Positions 16,489 through 24,517 are shown, counted from the first letter of the stretch. The stretch: 35,626 bases of DNA from Streptomyces boluensis (GCF_009908195.1 NZ_JAAAHS010000031.1:1-35626), one strand, 5' to 3'. A program made the numbers and translations. The notes: a model not told the origin generated them from the sequence alone.

Positions 16489-16550
16489 GATCCGCGGCAC
16501 ACACCCACCGTGCCCCACGTCACGCACCTTTCCGGGAGAGGCCCTCGGCG

Positions 16551-17342
16551 ATGAGCTCCACGAGTGACCGCGGTGAGCGCGGCAACAGCGGTGAGAACAA
16601 GCTGGCCGGACAGTACTTCGACGCCGCGATCGGCCTGCTCGAGCGGGTGCGGGACGAGGAGGGCGCCGCGGTCGCGGCGGCGGCGCGCGCCATCGCCGAC
16701 ACCGTCGAGTCCGGCGGCCGTCTCTTCGCCTTCGGCGCCGGGCACTCCTCGCTCGCCGCGCAGGACGTCGTGTACCGGGCGGGCGGGCTCGCCCTGATGA
16801 ACCTGCTCGCCGTGCCGGGCGTCGTCGGCGTCGACGTCATGCCCGCCACCCTGGGCTCCGCCCTGGAGCGGGTCGACGGGCTCGCGGGCGCGGTGCTCGA
16901 CACGAGCCCGGCCCGGCCCGGCGACCTGCTGGTGATCATCTCCCTGTCGGGGCGGAACTCGCTGCCCGTCGAGATGGCGATGAACGCCCGCGCGCTCGGC
17001 CTGACCGTGGTCGGGGTGACCTCGGTGGCGTACGCCTCTCAGACCCGGTCGCGGCACACCTCCGGGACCTTCCTCAAGGACCACTGCGACATCGTGCTCG
17101 ACAGCAAGATCTCGATCGGCGACGCGGAGCTGACCGCCCCGGGCGTCGCCGCGCCGTTCGGTCCCGCCTCCAGCGTGGTCACCAACGCGCTGCTGCAGGC
17201 CACCATGGCGGCGGCCGCGGGCGAGCTCGCCGAGCGCGGCTTCGACCCGCCGATGCTGCGGTCGGGGAACGTGGACGGCGGCCACGAGTGGAACGGCCGG
17301 GTGTTCTCGGAGTACGGGGACCGGATCTTCTACCGTCACTAG
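16551..17342 (+). CDS. SIS-domain protein (UPF0309 family)
   Basis: 263 residues, one sugar-isomerase (SIS) domain: GRLFAFGAGHSSLAAQDVVYRAGG (phosphosugar loop), VGVDVMPATLGSALERVDGL, and DLLVIISLSGRNSLPVEMAM, whose Ser-rich loop contacts the phosphate. The family acts on, or binds, phosphosugars related to N-acetylglucosamine or cell-wall turnover; the exact reaction is not settled. The ATG is supported by GGGAGAGG upstream. The candidate DasR site in its promoter fits aminosugar-linked control. It is divergent from dmdR1 and convergent with the PAS protein. Confidence 0.92.
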   Translation: MSSTSDRGERGNSGENKLAGQYFDAAIGLLERVRDEEGAAVAAAARAIADTVESGGRLFAFGAGHSSLAAQDVVYRAGGLALMNLLAVPGVVGVDVMPATLGSALERVDGLAGAVLDTSPARPGDLLVIISLSGRNSLPVEMAMNARALGLTVVGVTSVAYASQTRSRHTSGTFLKDHCDIVLDSKISIGDAELTAPGVAAPFGPASSVVTNALLQATMAAAAGELAERGFDPPMLRSGNVDGGHEWNGRVFSEYGDRIFYRH

Positions 17343-17385
17343 CCGGTACGTACGTCCGCACGTCGGTACGCGCCCGCCGGAGCGG

Positions 17386-18804
17386 CTACTGAGCCCCGGA
17401 GCGGAGCACCCCCGCCAGGTCCAGAGCCGCCGCGACCCGTGCCGCCACGCTCTCCGCGTACCCCGCGTCCGCGCGCTCGAAGGTGGCGCGGCCCGATCCG
17501 CGCAGGAACGTGACCACGCCGAGCGTGGCGCCCCGGCTGCGCAGCACCACGCACAGTGCGTACATCGAGCCCTCCGGCCACTGGCGGCCGCGCGCCCACT
17601 CCACGGCCGAGGCGGGCGAGGCCGCGGCGGCCCGTACCGATCCGGTACGCAGCGCGCACTGGAGCGCCGGGTGACCCTCCGCGTACCGCACCGGCAGGCC
17701 CGCGCGGTCACCCGGAAGGACCGGGCCCGGCGCCCCGGCCGGGCTGGCGGCGAGGCGCACCAGGCGCGGCGGGTCGACCGGTCCCGCCGGGTCGACCAGG
17801 TCGACCAGGGCGTGGTCGGCGAAGCCGGCGAGGGCGAAGTCGAGGTGGACCGTGGCGGCCTCCATCGGGTCCTCGCACTCGGCGGCGGCCCGCGCGGCGC
17901 GCTGCGACTGGTTGGCGCGGAAGCGGAGTTGGGCCGCTTCCTGCTCGGCCAGCTTGGACTCGGTGATGTCCTGGAACAGCCAGCCGACACCCAGCGGAAC
18001 GGGCTCCTCCGTCAGCGGTGAGGCGAGCCGCAGGAAGCCGCTGCGCCAGCACCGCCGCTGCTCACCCGTGCTGTCGCTGCCGCGCACGGAGACCCACAGG
18101 TCGGCCGGTGCGGGCGGCGCGCCCTCGGCCAGTACGTGGGTGAGGGCGCTCTCCAGCTCCTCGACGCCCTGCGAGAGCAGCTCCCCGAGGGGGCGGCCGA
18201 GCAGCGCGGTGCGGCCGGTGCCGAGCGCGCGGGCCGCGTGCGCGTTGACGACGGCGGGGCGCAGGTCGGCGTCGATCAGGACGACGCCCCAGGAGGCGTC
18301 CTCGAACAGGGCCTCGCTGAGCGCGATGGAACGCTCCAGGTCGATCTGGGTGTGCACCTCACTGAACGCGCAGTACACCCCGGCGGGCTTGCCGTCCGGG
18401 CCGCGCACGGCGGCCGACTGGGTGCGTACGAGCACCCGGCCGCCGTCCTTGGTGAGCAGCGCGAACTCGTGCACCTGGCGGCCCGGCGCGGTCATCGCGG
18501 AGAGCAGCCGGTCCTCGACCTCGGCGGCGTCGGCGGTGCGCACGGCCCAGCCCGCGAAGCCCTGCCGTCCGACGGCCTCGCCGGCCGACCAGCCGAGGAT
18601 GCGTTCGGCCTCGCGGTTCCAGTGCGTCAGCACGCCGTCGGCGTCGAAGGCGCAGAGCGCGGCGTCCATGCCGTCGAGGAGCGCGGCGAGCAGGTCGTCG
18701 GACGCGGGTCCCTCGCGCCCGGATCCGTCGTCGGGTCCGTCACCGGGGTCGGGGTCGCCCGAGCCCACGGAGTCGGTCGTTCCACTGTGCCGGGAAGCAC
18801 TCAC
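17386..18804 (-). CDS. PAS-PAS-GAF sensor protein without output domain
   Basis: 472 residues from a GTG with AGGGGG 8 nt upstream. An acidic linker (to about residue 36) is followed by PAS 1 (about 38-155: GMDAALCAFDADGVLTHWNR through a PAC-type VYCAFSEVHTQIDLERS), PAS 2 (about 160-275: VVLIDADLRPAVVNAHAARA, ending GVGWLFQDITESKLAEQEA), a short helix, and a GAF-like domain (about 305-470: HLDFALAGFADHALVDLVDP, then RGATLGVVTFLRGSGRATF). In Streptomyces this N-terminal set usually precedes a SpoIIE/PP2C phosphatase or kinase; here the protein stops after GAF. It may bind a ligand and act through a separate partner. No membrane segment. Confidence 0.87.
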   Translation of the reverse strand: MSASRHSGTTDSVGSGDPDPGDGPDDGSGREGPASDDLLAALLDGMDAALCAFDADGVLTHWNREAERILGWSAGEAVGRQGFAGWAVRTADAAEVEDRLLSAMTAPGRQVHEFALLTKDGGRVLVRTQSAAVRGPDGKPAGVYCAFSEVHTQIDLERSIALSEALFEDASWGVVLIDADLRPAVVNAHAARALGTGRTALLGRPLGELLSQGVEELESALTHVLAEGAPPAPADLWVSVRGSDSTGEQRRCWRSGFLRLASPLTEEPVPLGVGWLFQDITESKLAEQEAAQLRFRANQSQRAARAAAECEDPMEAATVHLDFALAGFADHALVDLVDPAGPVDPPRLVRLAASPAGAPGPVLPGDRAGLPVRYAEGHPALQCALRTGSVRAAAASPASAVEWARGRQWPEGSMYALCVVLRSRGATLGVVTFLRGSGRATFERADAGYAESVAARVAAALDLAGVLRSGAQ

Positions 18805-18836
18805 CTGGCCACCCCCTGCAGGACGAGTACGCCTTT

Positions 18837-18861
18837 CGGCATGCATGCACGGCGCATGCCG
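18837..18861. promoter_or_regulatory. Inverted repeat CGGCATGC-N9-GCATGCCG
   Basis: Perfect 8-bp arms 33-57 bp upstream of the PAS gene start. It may be an operator or a 5'-leader hairpin. Nearby GCATGC steps add to the symmetry. Confidence 0.55.
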
Positions 18862-18947
18862 TTCACAGGATCATTGAACTCGAACGTGACGCACCCCACA
18901 CCGGGTTCGGGGAAATAGTTGCATCCCTGTGCCCTGAAAAAAATGGG

Positions 18948-18976
18948 TTGTGGCGCTCGGGGAGGGTTCCTAGTCT
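18948..18976 (+). promoter_or_regulatory. Vegetative-type promoter for the small transcript
   Basis: TTGTGG, exactly 17 bp, TAGTCT: a good match to the Streptomyces HrdB pattern (TTGnnn-N17-TAnnnT). The predicted start lies about 18981-18984, at the base of the hairpin that follows. Confidence 0.6.
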
Positions 18977-18977
18977 G

Positions 18978-19003
18978 GAACCACTTCGGAAAGGAGGTGG
19001 TTC
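18978..19003 (+). promoter_or_regulatory. Hairpin sequestering a strong Shine-Dalgarno
   Basis: Arm GAACCACTTC (18978-18987), loop GGAAAG, arm GAGGTGGTTC (18994-19003): ten pairs with one G-U. The right arm and loop contain AAGGAGGTGG, an almost full anti-16S match, so the ribosome site is partly buried when the stem forms. Confidence 0.6.
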
Positions 19004-19232
19004 GGCAGATGTATGCAAACCGGACGGAAGAGGTGGCTGCGGGCTGACGGCCCGTTGTCGCACTCAGTGCGGTGCCGGACCGGCGTGCTGACACAGCACG
19101 CAGCCGGCCAATTCCAACGCAGTCACCGCGATCCGCGGGCCGCCGGTACGTCCGGCCGGCTTCCCGCCGCCCAGTGCGGCCGGAACCATGGCCCGCGGAT
19201 CGTCTGCGTTCAGGAACCCTCCCCTTAGGGGA
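18981..19232 (+). ncRNA. Possible small structured RNA
   Basis: From the predicted start site to a TCCCC-TTA-GGGGA hairpin at 19220-19232. It contains the SD hairpin, the palindrome CGCACTCAGTGCG (19059-19071), a perfect 8-bp stem with a 3-nt loop (19083-19101, GCGTGCTG/CAGCACGC) and a 5-bp GCCGG/CCGGC stem. It matches no RNA family I know. Expression is inferred only. Confidence 0.35.
19009..19047 (+). CDS. Candidate 12-residue leader peptide MYANRTEEVAAG
   Basis: ATG 11 nt after the GGAGG core, 12 codons, TGA. No homology or function recognised. An overlapping ATG at 19013 in another frame would open a 71-codon frame ending at 19228, but it is further from the Shine-Dalgarno. The unusually strong ribosome site and the dedicated promoter are the reasons to list it. 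The next same-strand gene (pdxH) is 1.6 kb away, so it is not a leader for an adjacent gene; it may be part of a structured RNA. Confidence 0.35.
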   Translation: MYANRTEEVAAG

Positions 19233-19257
19233 CGGCACCCTCCCCGTACGGGACGGC

Positions 19258-20358
19258 TCAGCCCGAGATCGCCTCGTACCCCTCGATGGACTGCGGCGTG
19301 CGCGTGCCCGGCCCCACGTAGGTGGCCGACGGGCGGACCAGGCGGCCGGTGCGCTTCTGCTCCAGGATGTGCGCGCTCCAGCCTGCGGTGCGGGCGCACG
19401 TGAACATCGACGTGAACATGTGCGCCGGGACCTCCGCGAAGTCCAGGACGATGGCCGCCCAGAACTCGACGTTGGTGGCGAGCACCCGGTCGGGGCGGCG
19501 GGAGTGCAGCTCCTCGAGGGCGGCGGTCTCCAGCGCCTCGGCGACCTCGAAGCGCGGCGCGGCCAGCTCCTTGGCGGTGCGGCGCAGGACGCGGGCGCGC
19601 GGGTCCTCGGCGCGGTAGACGCGGTGCCCGAAGCCCATCAGGCGCTCGCCGTTGTCGAGGGCGCGCTTCACATACGCCTTGGCGTCGCCGGTGCGCTCGA
19701 TCTCCTCGATCATGCCGAGGACGCGGGACGGGGCGCCGCCGTGCAGCGGGCCCGACATGGCGCCGACGGCACCCGAGAGGGCCGCGGCCACATCGGCGCC
19801 GGTGGAGGCGATGACGCGGGCGGTGAACGTCGAGGCGTTCATGCCGTGCTCGGCGGCGGAGGTCCAGTAGGCGTCAACGGCCTTGACGTGCTTGGGGTCC
19901 GGCTCGCCGCGCCAGCGGATCATGAACCGCTCGACGACGCTGGACGCCTTGTCGATCTCGCTCTGCGGCACCATCGCCCTGCCCTGGCCGCGCGCCGACT
20001 GGGCCACGTACGAGAGGGCCATCACGGCGGCGCGGGCGAGGTCGTCGCGGGCGCGGGCCTCGTCGATGTCCAGCAGCGGCTTGAGGCCCCAGACCGGCGC
20101 GAGCATGGCGAGCGCGGACTGCACGTCGACGCGGATGTCGCCGGAGTGCACCGGGATGGGGAAGGGCTCGGCGGGCGGCAGGCCGGGGTTGAAGGCGCCG
20201 TCGACCAGGAGGCCCCACACGTTGCCGAAGGAGACCTGGCCGACGAGGTCCTCGATGTCCACACCGCGGTAGCGGAGGGCGCCTCCTTCCTTGTCGGGTT
20301 CGGCGATCTCCGTCTCGAACGCGACGACTCCTTCAAGTCCGGGTACGAAGTCGGACAT
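19258..20358 (-). CDS. Citrate synthase (short, type-2-like)
   Basis: 366 residues, the compact dimeric Gram-positive form. It condenses oxaloacetate and acetyl-CoA to citrate; a methylcitrate activity cannot be excluded from sequence. Signatures: [24 protein letters not shown] at the N-terminus, catalytic His in [20 protein letters not shown], oxaloacetate/CoA loop [25 protein letters not shown] with the second His, and catalytic Asp in [16 protein letters not shown]. The ATG has GAGGAG upstream. A GCACTCAGTGC palindrome occurs both beyond its 3' end and in its upstream region. It stands alone, divergent from pdxH. Confidence 0.94.
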   Translation of the reverse strand: MSDFVPGLEGVVAFETEIAEPDKEGGALRYRGVDIEDLVGQVSFGNVWGLLVDGAFNPGLPPAEPFPIPVHSGDIRVDVQSALAMLAPVWGLKPLLDIDEARARDDLARAAVMALSYVAQSARGQGRAMVPQSEIDKASSVVERFMIRWRGEPDPKHVKAVDAYWTSAAEHGMNASTFTARVIASTGADVAAALSGAVGAMSGPLHGGAPSRVLGMIEEIERTGDAKAYVKRALDNGERLMGFGHRVYRAEDPRARVLRRTAKELAAPRFEVAEALETAALEELHSRRPDRVLATNVEFWAAIVLDFAEVPAHMFTSMFTCARTAGWSAHILEQKRTGRLVRPSATYVGPGTRTPQSIEGYEAISG

Positions 20359-20573
20359 CAGGCGGCTCCTCTTGGGGTGGGCGAGCGGGTGCAGGTCGCT
20401 GTGCTGCAGACGGTCACTTTCGGAGGTGTACGAGGCCCTGGCCGGTTCCGCGGTCCTCGGGGGACTCGCGGTCCGGGTCGGTCACCCCGGTGATGCCCCG
20501 CACGGCCGGTGGTCATCCAACCTCGGGGGTGCCAGGACGATATCCCGTAGTGCCAGTTTTGGGGAGACCTCGC

Positions 20574-20586
20574 GGCACTCAGTGCC
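20574..20586. promoter_or_regulatory. Palindrome GGCACTCAGTGCC upstream of pdxH
   Basis: Perfect 6-bp arms around one C, 39-51 bp before the pdxH ATG and about 215 bp before the divergent citrate synthase. A further AGTGCC half-site is at 20549. The 11-bp core recurs at 19060-19070. Confidence 0.5.
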
Positions 20587-20624
20587 ACCACGGAGGGCTT
20601 GAACTGGCCACCACGTGCGGCAGG

Positions 20625-21368
20625 ATGAGCCGTGTGAAGCCCTCTGACCCCGCTGCTCCGGACGGACCGCAGTTCGACGTTCCGGACGTCTCGGACGTCC
20701 CGGAACTCGACGCCGACCCGGCCGTGATGCGCCGCCACTACCGCGCGGACGGCATCCATCCCGAAGCCCTCGCCGCCGACCCGATCACCCAGTTCTCCCG
20801 CTGGTTCGCCGAGGCCGCGCAGGCCGAGCGGCAGGGCGCCCTGTACGAGCCGAACGCGATGGTCCTCGCCACCGCCGACGCCGAGGGCAGGCCCAGCTCG
20901 CGCACGGTGCTCCTCAAGGCGTACGACGAGCGCGGCTTCGTGTTCTTCACCAACTACGAGTCCCGCAAGGCCCGCGACATCACGGCCCACCCGTACGTCT
21001 CGCTGCTTTTCCCCTGGCACCCGATGGCCCGCCAGGTGATCGTCACGGGTACGGCGCTGCGCACCGGGCGGGACGAGACGGCCGCGTACTTCCGCACCCG
21101 GCCGCACGGCTCGCAGCTCGGCGCGTGGGCGAGCACCCAGTCGTCGGTGGTCGCCTCACGGGCCGAACTCGAGGACGCCTACGCGGAGTTGGCGGCGCGC
21201 TATCCGGAGGGCGAGCAGGTGCCGGTGCCGCCGCACTGGGGTGGTTTCCGGGTGGTGCCGCAGCGGGTGGAGTTCTGGCAGGGGCGGGAGAATCGGCTGC
21301 ACGATCGGATTTGTTACGTGCGGGAGCCCGGCACGGATGGGTGGCGGGTCGAGCGGCTGGCTCCGTAG
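20625..21368 (+). CDS. pdxH: Pyridoxamine 5'-phosphate oxidase
   Basis: 247 residues. FMN enzyme that oxidises PNP/PMP to pyridoxal 5'-phosphate. Family motifs in order: [54 protein letters not shown] (FMN phosphate), [24 protein letters not shown], and the C-terminal [30 protein letters not shown]. It is about 25 residues longer at the N-terminus than many homologues (acidic [12 protein letters not shown]), which is usual in Streptomyces. The ATG at 20625 has only a weak AGG before it; a GTG at 20634 is an alternative. A dispersed repeat follows the stop. Confidence 0.96.
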   Translation: MSRVKPSDPAAPDGPQFDVPDVSDVPELDADPAVMRRHYRADGIHPEALAADPITQFSRWFAEAAQAERQGALYEPNAMVLATADAEGRPSSRTVLLKAYDERGFVFFTNYESRKARDITAHPYVSLLFPWHPMARQVIVTGTALRTGRDETAAYFRTRPHGSQLGAWASTQSSVVASRAELEDAYAELAARYPEGEQVPVPPHWGGFRVVPQRVEFWQGRENRLHDRICYVREPGTDGWRVERLAP

Positions 21369-21413
21369 CGGGTCCCGCACCGTCGCCTCGGTTGCCGCCG
21401 ATCGCCCTGCGGG

Positions 21414-21440
21414 CTCGTCCTCAATCGCCGGACGGGCTGG
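21414..21440 (-). repeat. Dispersed Streptomyces-type repeat, copy 1
   Basis: On the minus strand CCAGCCCGTCCGGCG, then ATTGAGGACGAG: 26 of 27 bases match the copy at 35528-35554. It spans the 3' end of the TetR gene and supplies its last codons (Ser-Pro-Ser-Gly-Asp) and stop. It sits between convergent genes. Confidence 0.85.
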
Positions 21441-22029
21441 TGCTCAGCGCCTCGTCAAGCAGCACCGCCCACTGCGCCACCACCCGTTCACGCCGGGCCC
21501 GGTCATCGGTGAGGACATTGGCGAGGCCGAGCCCACGCGCCATGTCCAGGAAGCCCTGCACCGTCTCGCGCACACCCGGCCGTGACTCGTCCGCGCCGAG
21601 AAGCTCGACGGCCATCCGGTGCGTCTCGCGGCCGACCCGCGCCTCCAGCTCCGTCACGCGCGCGTGCAGCTGTTCCTCGTTGGACGCGGCCACCCACAGG
21701 TGCAGGGCGGCGCGGAACAGCGGCCCCGTATAGAGGTCGACGAGGGCCGCGACGACGGCGGTGCGGTTCTGGGCGGAGACCGAGCGCAGGGCCGTGGACC
21801 GCTGCTCGGCGACGTACTCGACGGCCGCCGTGAACAGGTCCTCGCGGGTCGGGAAGTGGTGCTGGGCCGCGCCCCGCGAGACCCCGGCGCGCTCGGCGAC
21901 GACGGTGACCGTGGAGCCCGCCCAGCCGTGTTCGGCGAGGCAGGCCACGGCCGCCTCCAGGAGCCGTTGGCGGGTGGCGCGGCTGCGGTCCTGCTTGGGG
22001 TAGCGGTCCGAGCGTGAGCCGGTGCTCAC
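21421..22029 (-). CDS. TetR-family repressor of the acyl-CoA catabolic locus
   Basis: 202 residues from a GTG overlapping the hydratase stop by 4 nt (GTGA); an ATG at 22038 would add three residues. N-terminal helix-turn-helix: RATRQRLLEAAVACLAEHGW, VVAERAGVSRGAAQHHFPTREDL (recognition helix about residues 37-55). The C-terminal domain is all-helical and ligand-binding. It is the last gene of the ligase-hydratase operon, so it should be autoregulated through the operator at 24537; an identical element precedes the carboxylase operon. The likely ligand is an acyl-CoA intermediate of the pathway. Its C-terminal five residues come from a dispersed repeat. Confidence 0.92.
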   Translation of the reverse strand: MSTGSRSDRYPKQDRSRATRQRLLEAAVACLAEHGWAGSTVTVVAERAGVSRGAAQHHFPTREDLFTAAVEYVAEQRSTALRSVSAQNRTAVVAALVDLYTGPLFRAALHLWVAASNEEQLHARVTELEARVGRETHRMAVELLGADESRPGVRETVQGFLDMARGLGLANVLTDDRARRERVVAQWAVLLDEALSTSPSGD

Positions 22030-22772
22030 AACACCCATGCGGGATCCCGTCGTTCGAAGAATGCGGTCATGCCGTCCCGTGCCTCCTTGGACGCGAACAG
22101 CGAGGCCGAGCGCCGCACCAGTTCCTCGGCGTCCCGGTCGAAGGCCTCAAGGACTCTAGCCGTGGTCAGCCGCTTCGACTCCGCGAGCCCCTGCGGGGAG
22201 CCCTTGCGCAGCGCGTCGAGCACCGTGTCGAGAGCCGCGTCCAGAGCCCCCTCGGTGTCGTCCGCGGCCTCCGTGACGAGCCCCATCTCCGCCGCCCGCG
22301 CCGCGCCGAACCGCTCCCCGGTGAGGTAGTACCGGGCGGCGGCGCGCGGCTCGACGCGGGGCAGCAGCGGCAGCGAGATCACGGCGGGCGCGACCCCGAG
22401 CCGTACCTCGGTGAACGCGAAGTCGGAGCCCGCCGAGGCCAGCGCGATGTCGCAGGCCCCGACCAGGCCGAGCCCGCCGGCCCGCACATGCCCGTCGACC
22501 CGCGCCACCACCGGCTTGGGCAGCTCGACCAGCTGCCGGAGCAGCGCCACGAACGCGTACGGACTGGGCGGCTCCTTCAGGTCGGCGCCCGCGCTGAACG
22601 TGGAGCCGGTGTGGGTGAGCACCACGGCCCGTACGCCCCGGTCCGTGGCGCAGGCGCCGAGCGCCTCGGCGAGCGCGGTGACGAGCTGCCCGGAGAGCGC
22701 GTTGCGGTTGTCCGGCGCGTCCAGGGTGAGGGTGCTGACGCCACGGTCCTGGGTGACCTGGAGCTGCTTCAT
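22026..22772 (-). CDS. Enoyl-CoA hydratase (LiuC/AtuE-like)
   Basis: 248-residue crotonase. FSAGADLKE supplies the oxyanion hole. In RAGGLGLVGACDIALA the first catalytic Glu of classical hydratases is Gly, while the second is kept in FAFTEVRLGVAPAVIS. That pattern, and EVR-x-G-x2-PA-x-IS, recall methylglutaconyl-CoA (LiuC) or isohexenylglutaconyl-CoA (AtuE) hydratases rather than generic beta-oxidation enzymes. It would hydrate the product of the biotin carboxylase encoded in the other operon. The ATG has AAAGGA 6-7 nt upstream; the ligase stop is 29 bp upstream and the TetR start overlaps its end. Confidence 0.9.
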   Translation of the reverse strand: MKQLQVTQDRGVSTLTLDAPDNRNALSGQLVTALAEALGACATDRGVRAVVLTHTGSTFSAGADLKEPPSPYAFVALLRQLVELPKPVVARVDGHVRAGGLGLVGACDIALASAGSDFAFTEVRLGVAPAVISLPLLPRVEPRAAARYYLTGERFGAARAAEMGLVTEAADDTEGALDAALDTVLDALRKGSPQGLAESKRLTTARVLEAFDRDAEELVRRSASLFASKEARDGMTAFFERRDPAWVL

Positions 22773-22801
22773 GCGGGGTCCTTTGGTGGCGGTGGTCCGG
22801 G

Positions 22802-24451
22802 TCAGTTCTTCGCGCTCTCGCGGTCGCGCAGTTCCCGGCGCAGGATCTTGCCGCTGAGCGCGCGCGGCACGGTGTCGACGAACTCGACGCGACGGACCTT
22901 CTTGTACGGGGCGACCCGCTCGGCGACGTACGCGACGACCTCGTCCGCGTCGAGGAGCGCACCGTCCTGGCGTACGACGAAGGCCTTGGGGATCTCGGTG
23001 CCGTCCGCGTCGTACACCCCGATGACCGCCGCGTCGGCGATGTCCGGGTGGGTGAGCAGCAGCGCCTCCAGCTCGGCGGGGGCGACCTGGTAGCCCTTGT
23101 ACTTGATGAGTTCCTTGACCCGGTCCACGACGAACAGCCAGCCCTCGGCGTCGACCCGGCCGATGTCCCCGGTGTGCAGCCAGCCGTCCGCGTCGATCAT
23201 GTCGGCGGTGGCCTCGGGCCGGCCGAGGTAGCCCTTCATCACCTGCGGCCCGCGCAGCACGATCTCGCCGCGCTCGCCCGGCTCCGCGTCCCGCCCCTGC
23301 TCGTCCAGGGAGAGCAGCCGCATCTCGGTCCCGGCGATGAGCTTGCCGACGGTGCCGGGCGGCGGGTTCTCCACGTCGAGCGGTACGAGGTGGGTGCACG
23401 GCGAGAGTTCCGTCATCCCGTACCCCTGGATCACCGCGGGCAGGCCGAGGCGGCGGGCGCAGGCGTCGGCGAGGTCCGCGTCGAGCGGCGCCGCGGAGCT
23501 GAGCACGAGCCGCACGGACGACAGGTCGTACTCGGCGACCTTCGGGTGCTTGGCGAGCGCGAGGACGATGGGCGGGGCCACGTACAGGGCGGTGATGCGG
23601 TGCTTCTCGATCGCGGCGAGGAACGTGTCGATGTCGAAGCGGGGCAGCACGACGACGGTGGCGCCCTGCCGCAGCGGGGCGTTGACCAGGGCGGTGAGAC
23701 CGTAGATGTGGAAGAACGGCAGTACGGCGAGGATCCGTTCGCCCTGCCCGAGCGGCATCGCCGGGTGCAGTTGGGCGAGGTTGGTGGCGATGCTGCGGTG
23801 GGTGAGCATCACGCCCTTGGGGACGCCGGTGGTGCCGGAGGAGTACGGCAGTGCGGCCACGTCCTGTGCCGGGTCGATGTCGACCTGCGGTTCGGGGGCG
23901 GTGGACGCGGCTAGGTCGAGTACGGAGCGGTGGCCGTGACCCTGGTCTGGCTGGTCTGGCTGGTCTGGCTGGTCTGGCTGGTCTGGCTGGTCTGGCTGGT
24001 CTGGCTGGTCTGGCTGGTCGCAGACGAGTATCTCCCTTATCCCGCCGGTGAGTTCGGCCGCGGCGCGGGCCACGTCGAGCAGCGGGGACACGGTGACGAT
24101 CCAGCTCGCCTTCGAGTCCCGCAGCTGCTTGGCGAACTCCTCCGGCGTGGACAGCGGGTGCACGGTCGTCACGGCGGCCCCGGCGCGGGTCGCCGCGTAG
24201 AACACGGCGGGGAACGCGATGGTGTTGGGGCTGTGCAGGGCCAGTACGTCGCCCTTCGCCAGACCGGATTCCGCGAGCCCGGCGGCGATGCGGCGGTGGG
24301 CGTCGTCGAGCTGGGCGTAGGTCAGGGTGGTGCCGGTGACTCCGTCGACGAGGGCGGGGGTGTCGCCGTACGTGTGGGCTTCACCCAGGACGGCTTCGTG
24401 GATGGGGAGTTCGAGCGGGGCTATGTCGGCGTACTCGCTGCGGAAGACCAT
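22802..24451 (-). CDS. Acyl-CoA / 4-coumarate-CoA ligase-like enzyme with (QPD)8 insert
   Basis: 549-residue AMP-forming ligase with all core motifs: ATP loop YSSGTTGVPKGVMLTH, YGMTELSP, GWLHTGDIGRVDAEG, the hinge VDRVKELIKYKGYQVAPAELE, and catalytic Lys in LSGKILRREL. It is most like the 4-coumarate-CoA ligase/long-chain group; the substrate is probably the branched or terpenoid acid fed to the pathway. Near residue 145, within the N-terminal domain, a (Gln-Pro-Asp) x8 run is encoded by a 9-bp tandem repeat; this is not a family feature and should be a surface loop. The ATG has AGGGAG 9 nt upstream. First gene of the operon ligase-hydratase-TetR. Confidence 0.94.
   Translation of the reverse strand: MVFRSEYADIAPLELPIHEAVLGEAHTYGDTPALVDGVTGTTLTYAQLDDAHRRIAAGLAESGLAKGDVLALHSPNTIAFPAVFYAATRAGAAVTTVHPLSTPEEFAKQLRDSKASWIVTVSPLLDVARAAAELTGGIREILVCDQPDQPDQPDQPDQPDQPDQPDQPDQGHGHRSVLDLAASTAPEPQVDIDPAQDVAALPYSSGTTGVPKGVMLTHRSIATNLAQLHPAMPLGQGERILAVLPFFHIYGLTALVNAPLRQGATVVVLPRFDIDTFLAAIEKHRITALYVAPPIVLALAKHPKVAEYDLSSVRLVLSSAAPLDADLADACARRLGLPAVIQGYGMTELSPCTHLVPLDVENPPPGTVGKLIAGTEMRLLSLDEQGRDAEPGERGEIVLRGPQVMKGYLGRPEATADMIDADGWLHTGDIGRVDAEGWLFVVDRVKELIKYKGYQVAPAELEALLLTHPDIADAAVIGVYDADGTEIPKAFVVRQDGALLDADEVVAYVAERVAPYKKVRRVEFVDTVPRALSGKILRRELRDRESAKN
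23944..24019. repeat. 9-bp minisatellite encoding (Gln-Pro-Asp)8
   Basis: Eight identical GGTCTGGCT units plus a partial one, inside the acyl-CoA ligase gene. The period is a multiple of three, so copy-number change keeps the frame. Identity of the units implies recent expansion. Confidence 0.95.
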
Positions 24452-24469
24452 GAGCGCACTCCCTTGCCT

Positions 24470-24509
24470 CGGGTGCGGTGCGGGTGCGGTGCGGTGCGGG
24501 TGCGGTGCG
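24470..24509. repeat. GGGTGCGGTGC tandem repeat in ligase leader
   Basis: Three 11-bp units with one extra GGTGC, in the 5' leader between the promoter (24518-24554) and the ligase ATG. Confidence 0.8.
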
Positions 24510-24517
24510 AGGAGTGA

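Larger units (their letters stand above)
18805..19257. other. Intergenic region between PAS gene and citrate synthase
   Basis: About 450 bp holding the PAS gene promoter zone with an 8-bp inverted repeat, then a plus-strand promoter, an SD-burying hairpin, a 12-codon ORF and several further hairpins. It is described piece by piece below. Confidence 0.8.

Noticed and set aside
16325..16550. Iron box (DmdR autoregulation)
   Set aside because: No TTAGGTTAGG-type dyad is present in the divergent region.
19072..20493. 473-codon plus-strand open frame
   Set aside because: Mostly antisense of citrate synthase; no recognisable domain and no ribosome site.
23944..24019. CRISPR-like repeat array
   Set aside because: Units are contiguous without spacers and encode Gln-Pro-Asp within an intact gene.
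23944..24019. Cluster of TGGTCT half-sites resembling DasR elements
   Set aside because: They arise from the coding minisatellite, lack the GACCA half and lie inside a gene.
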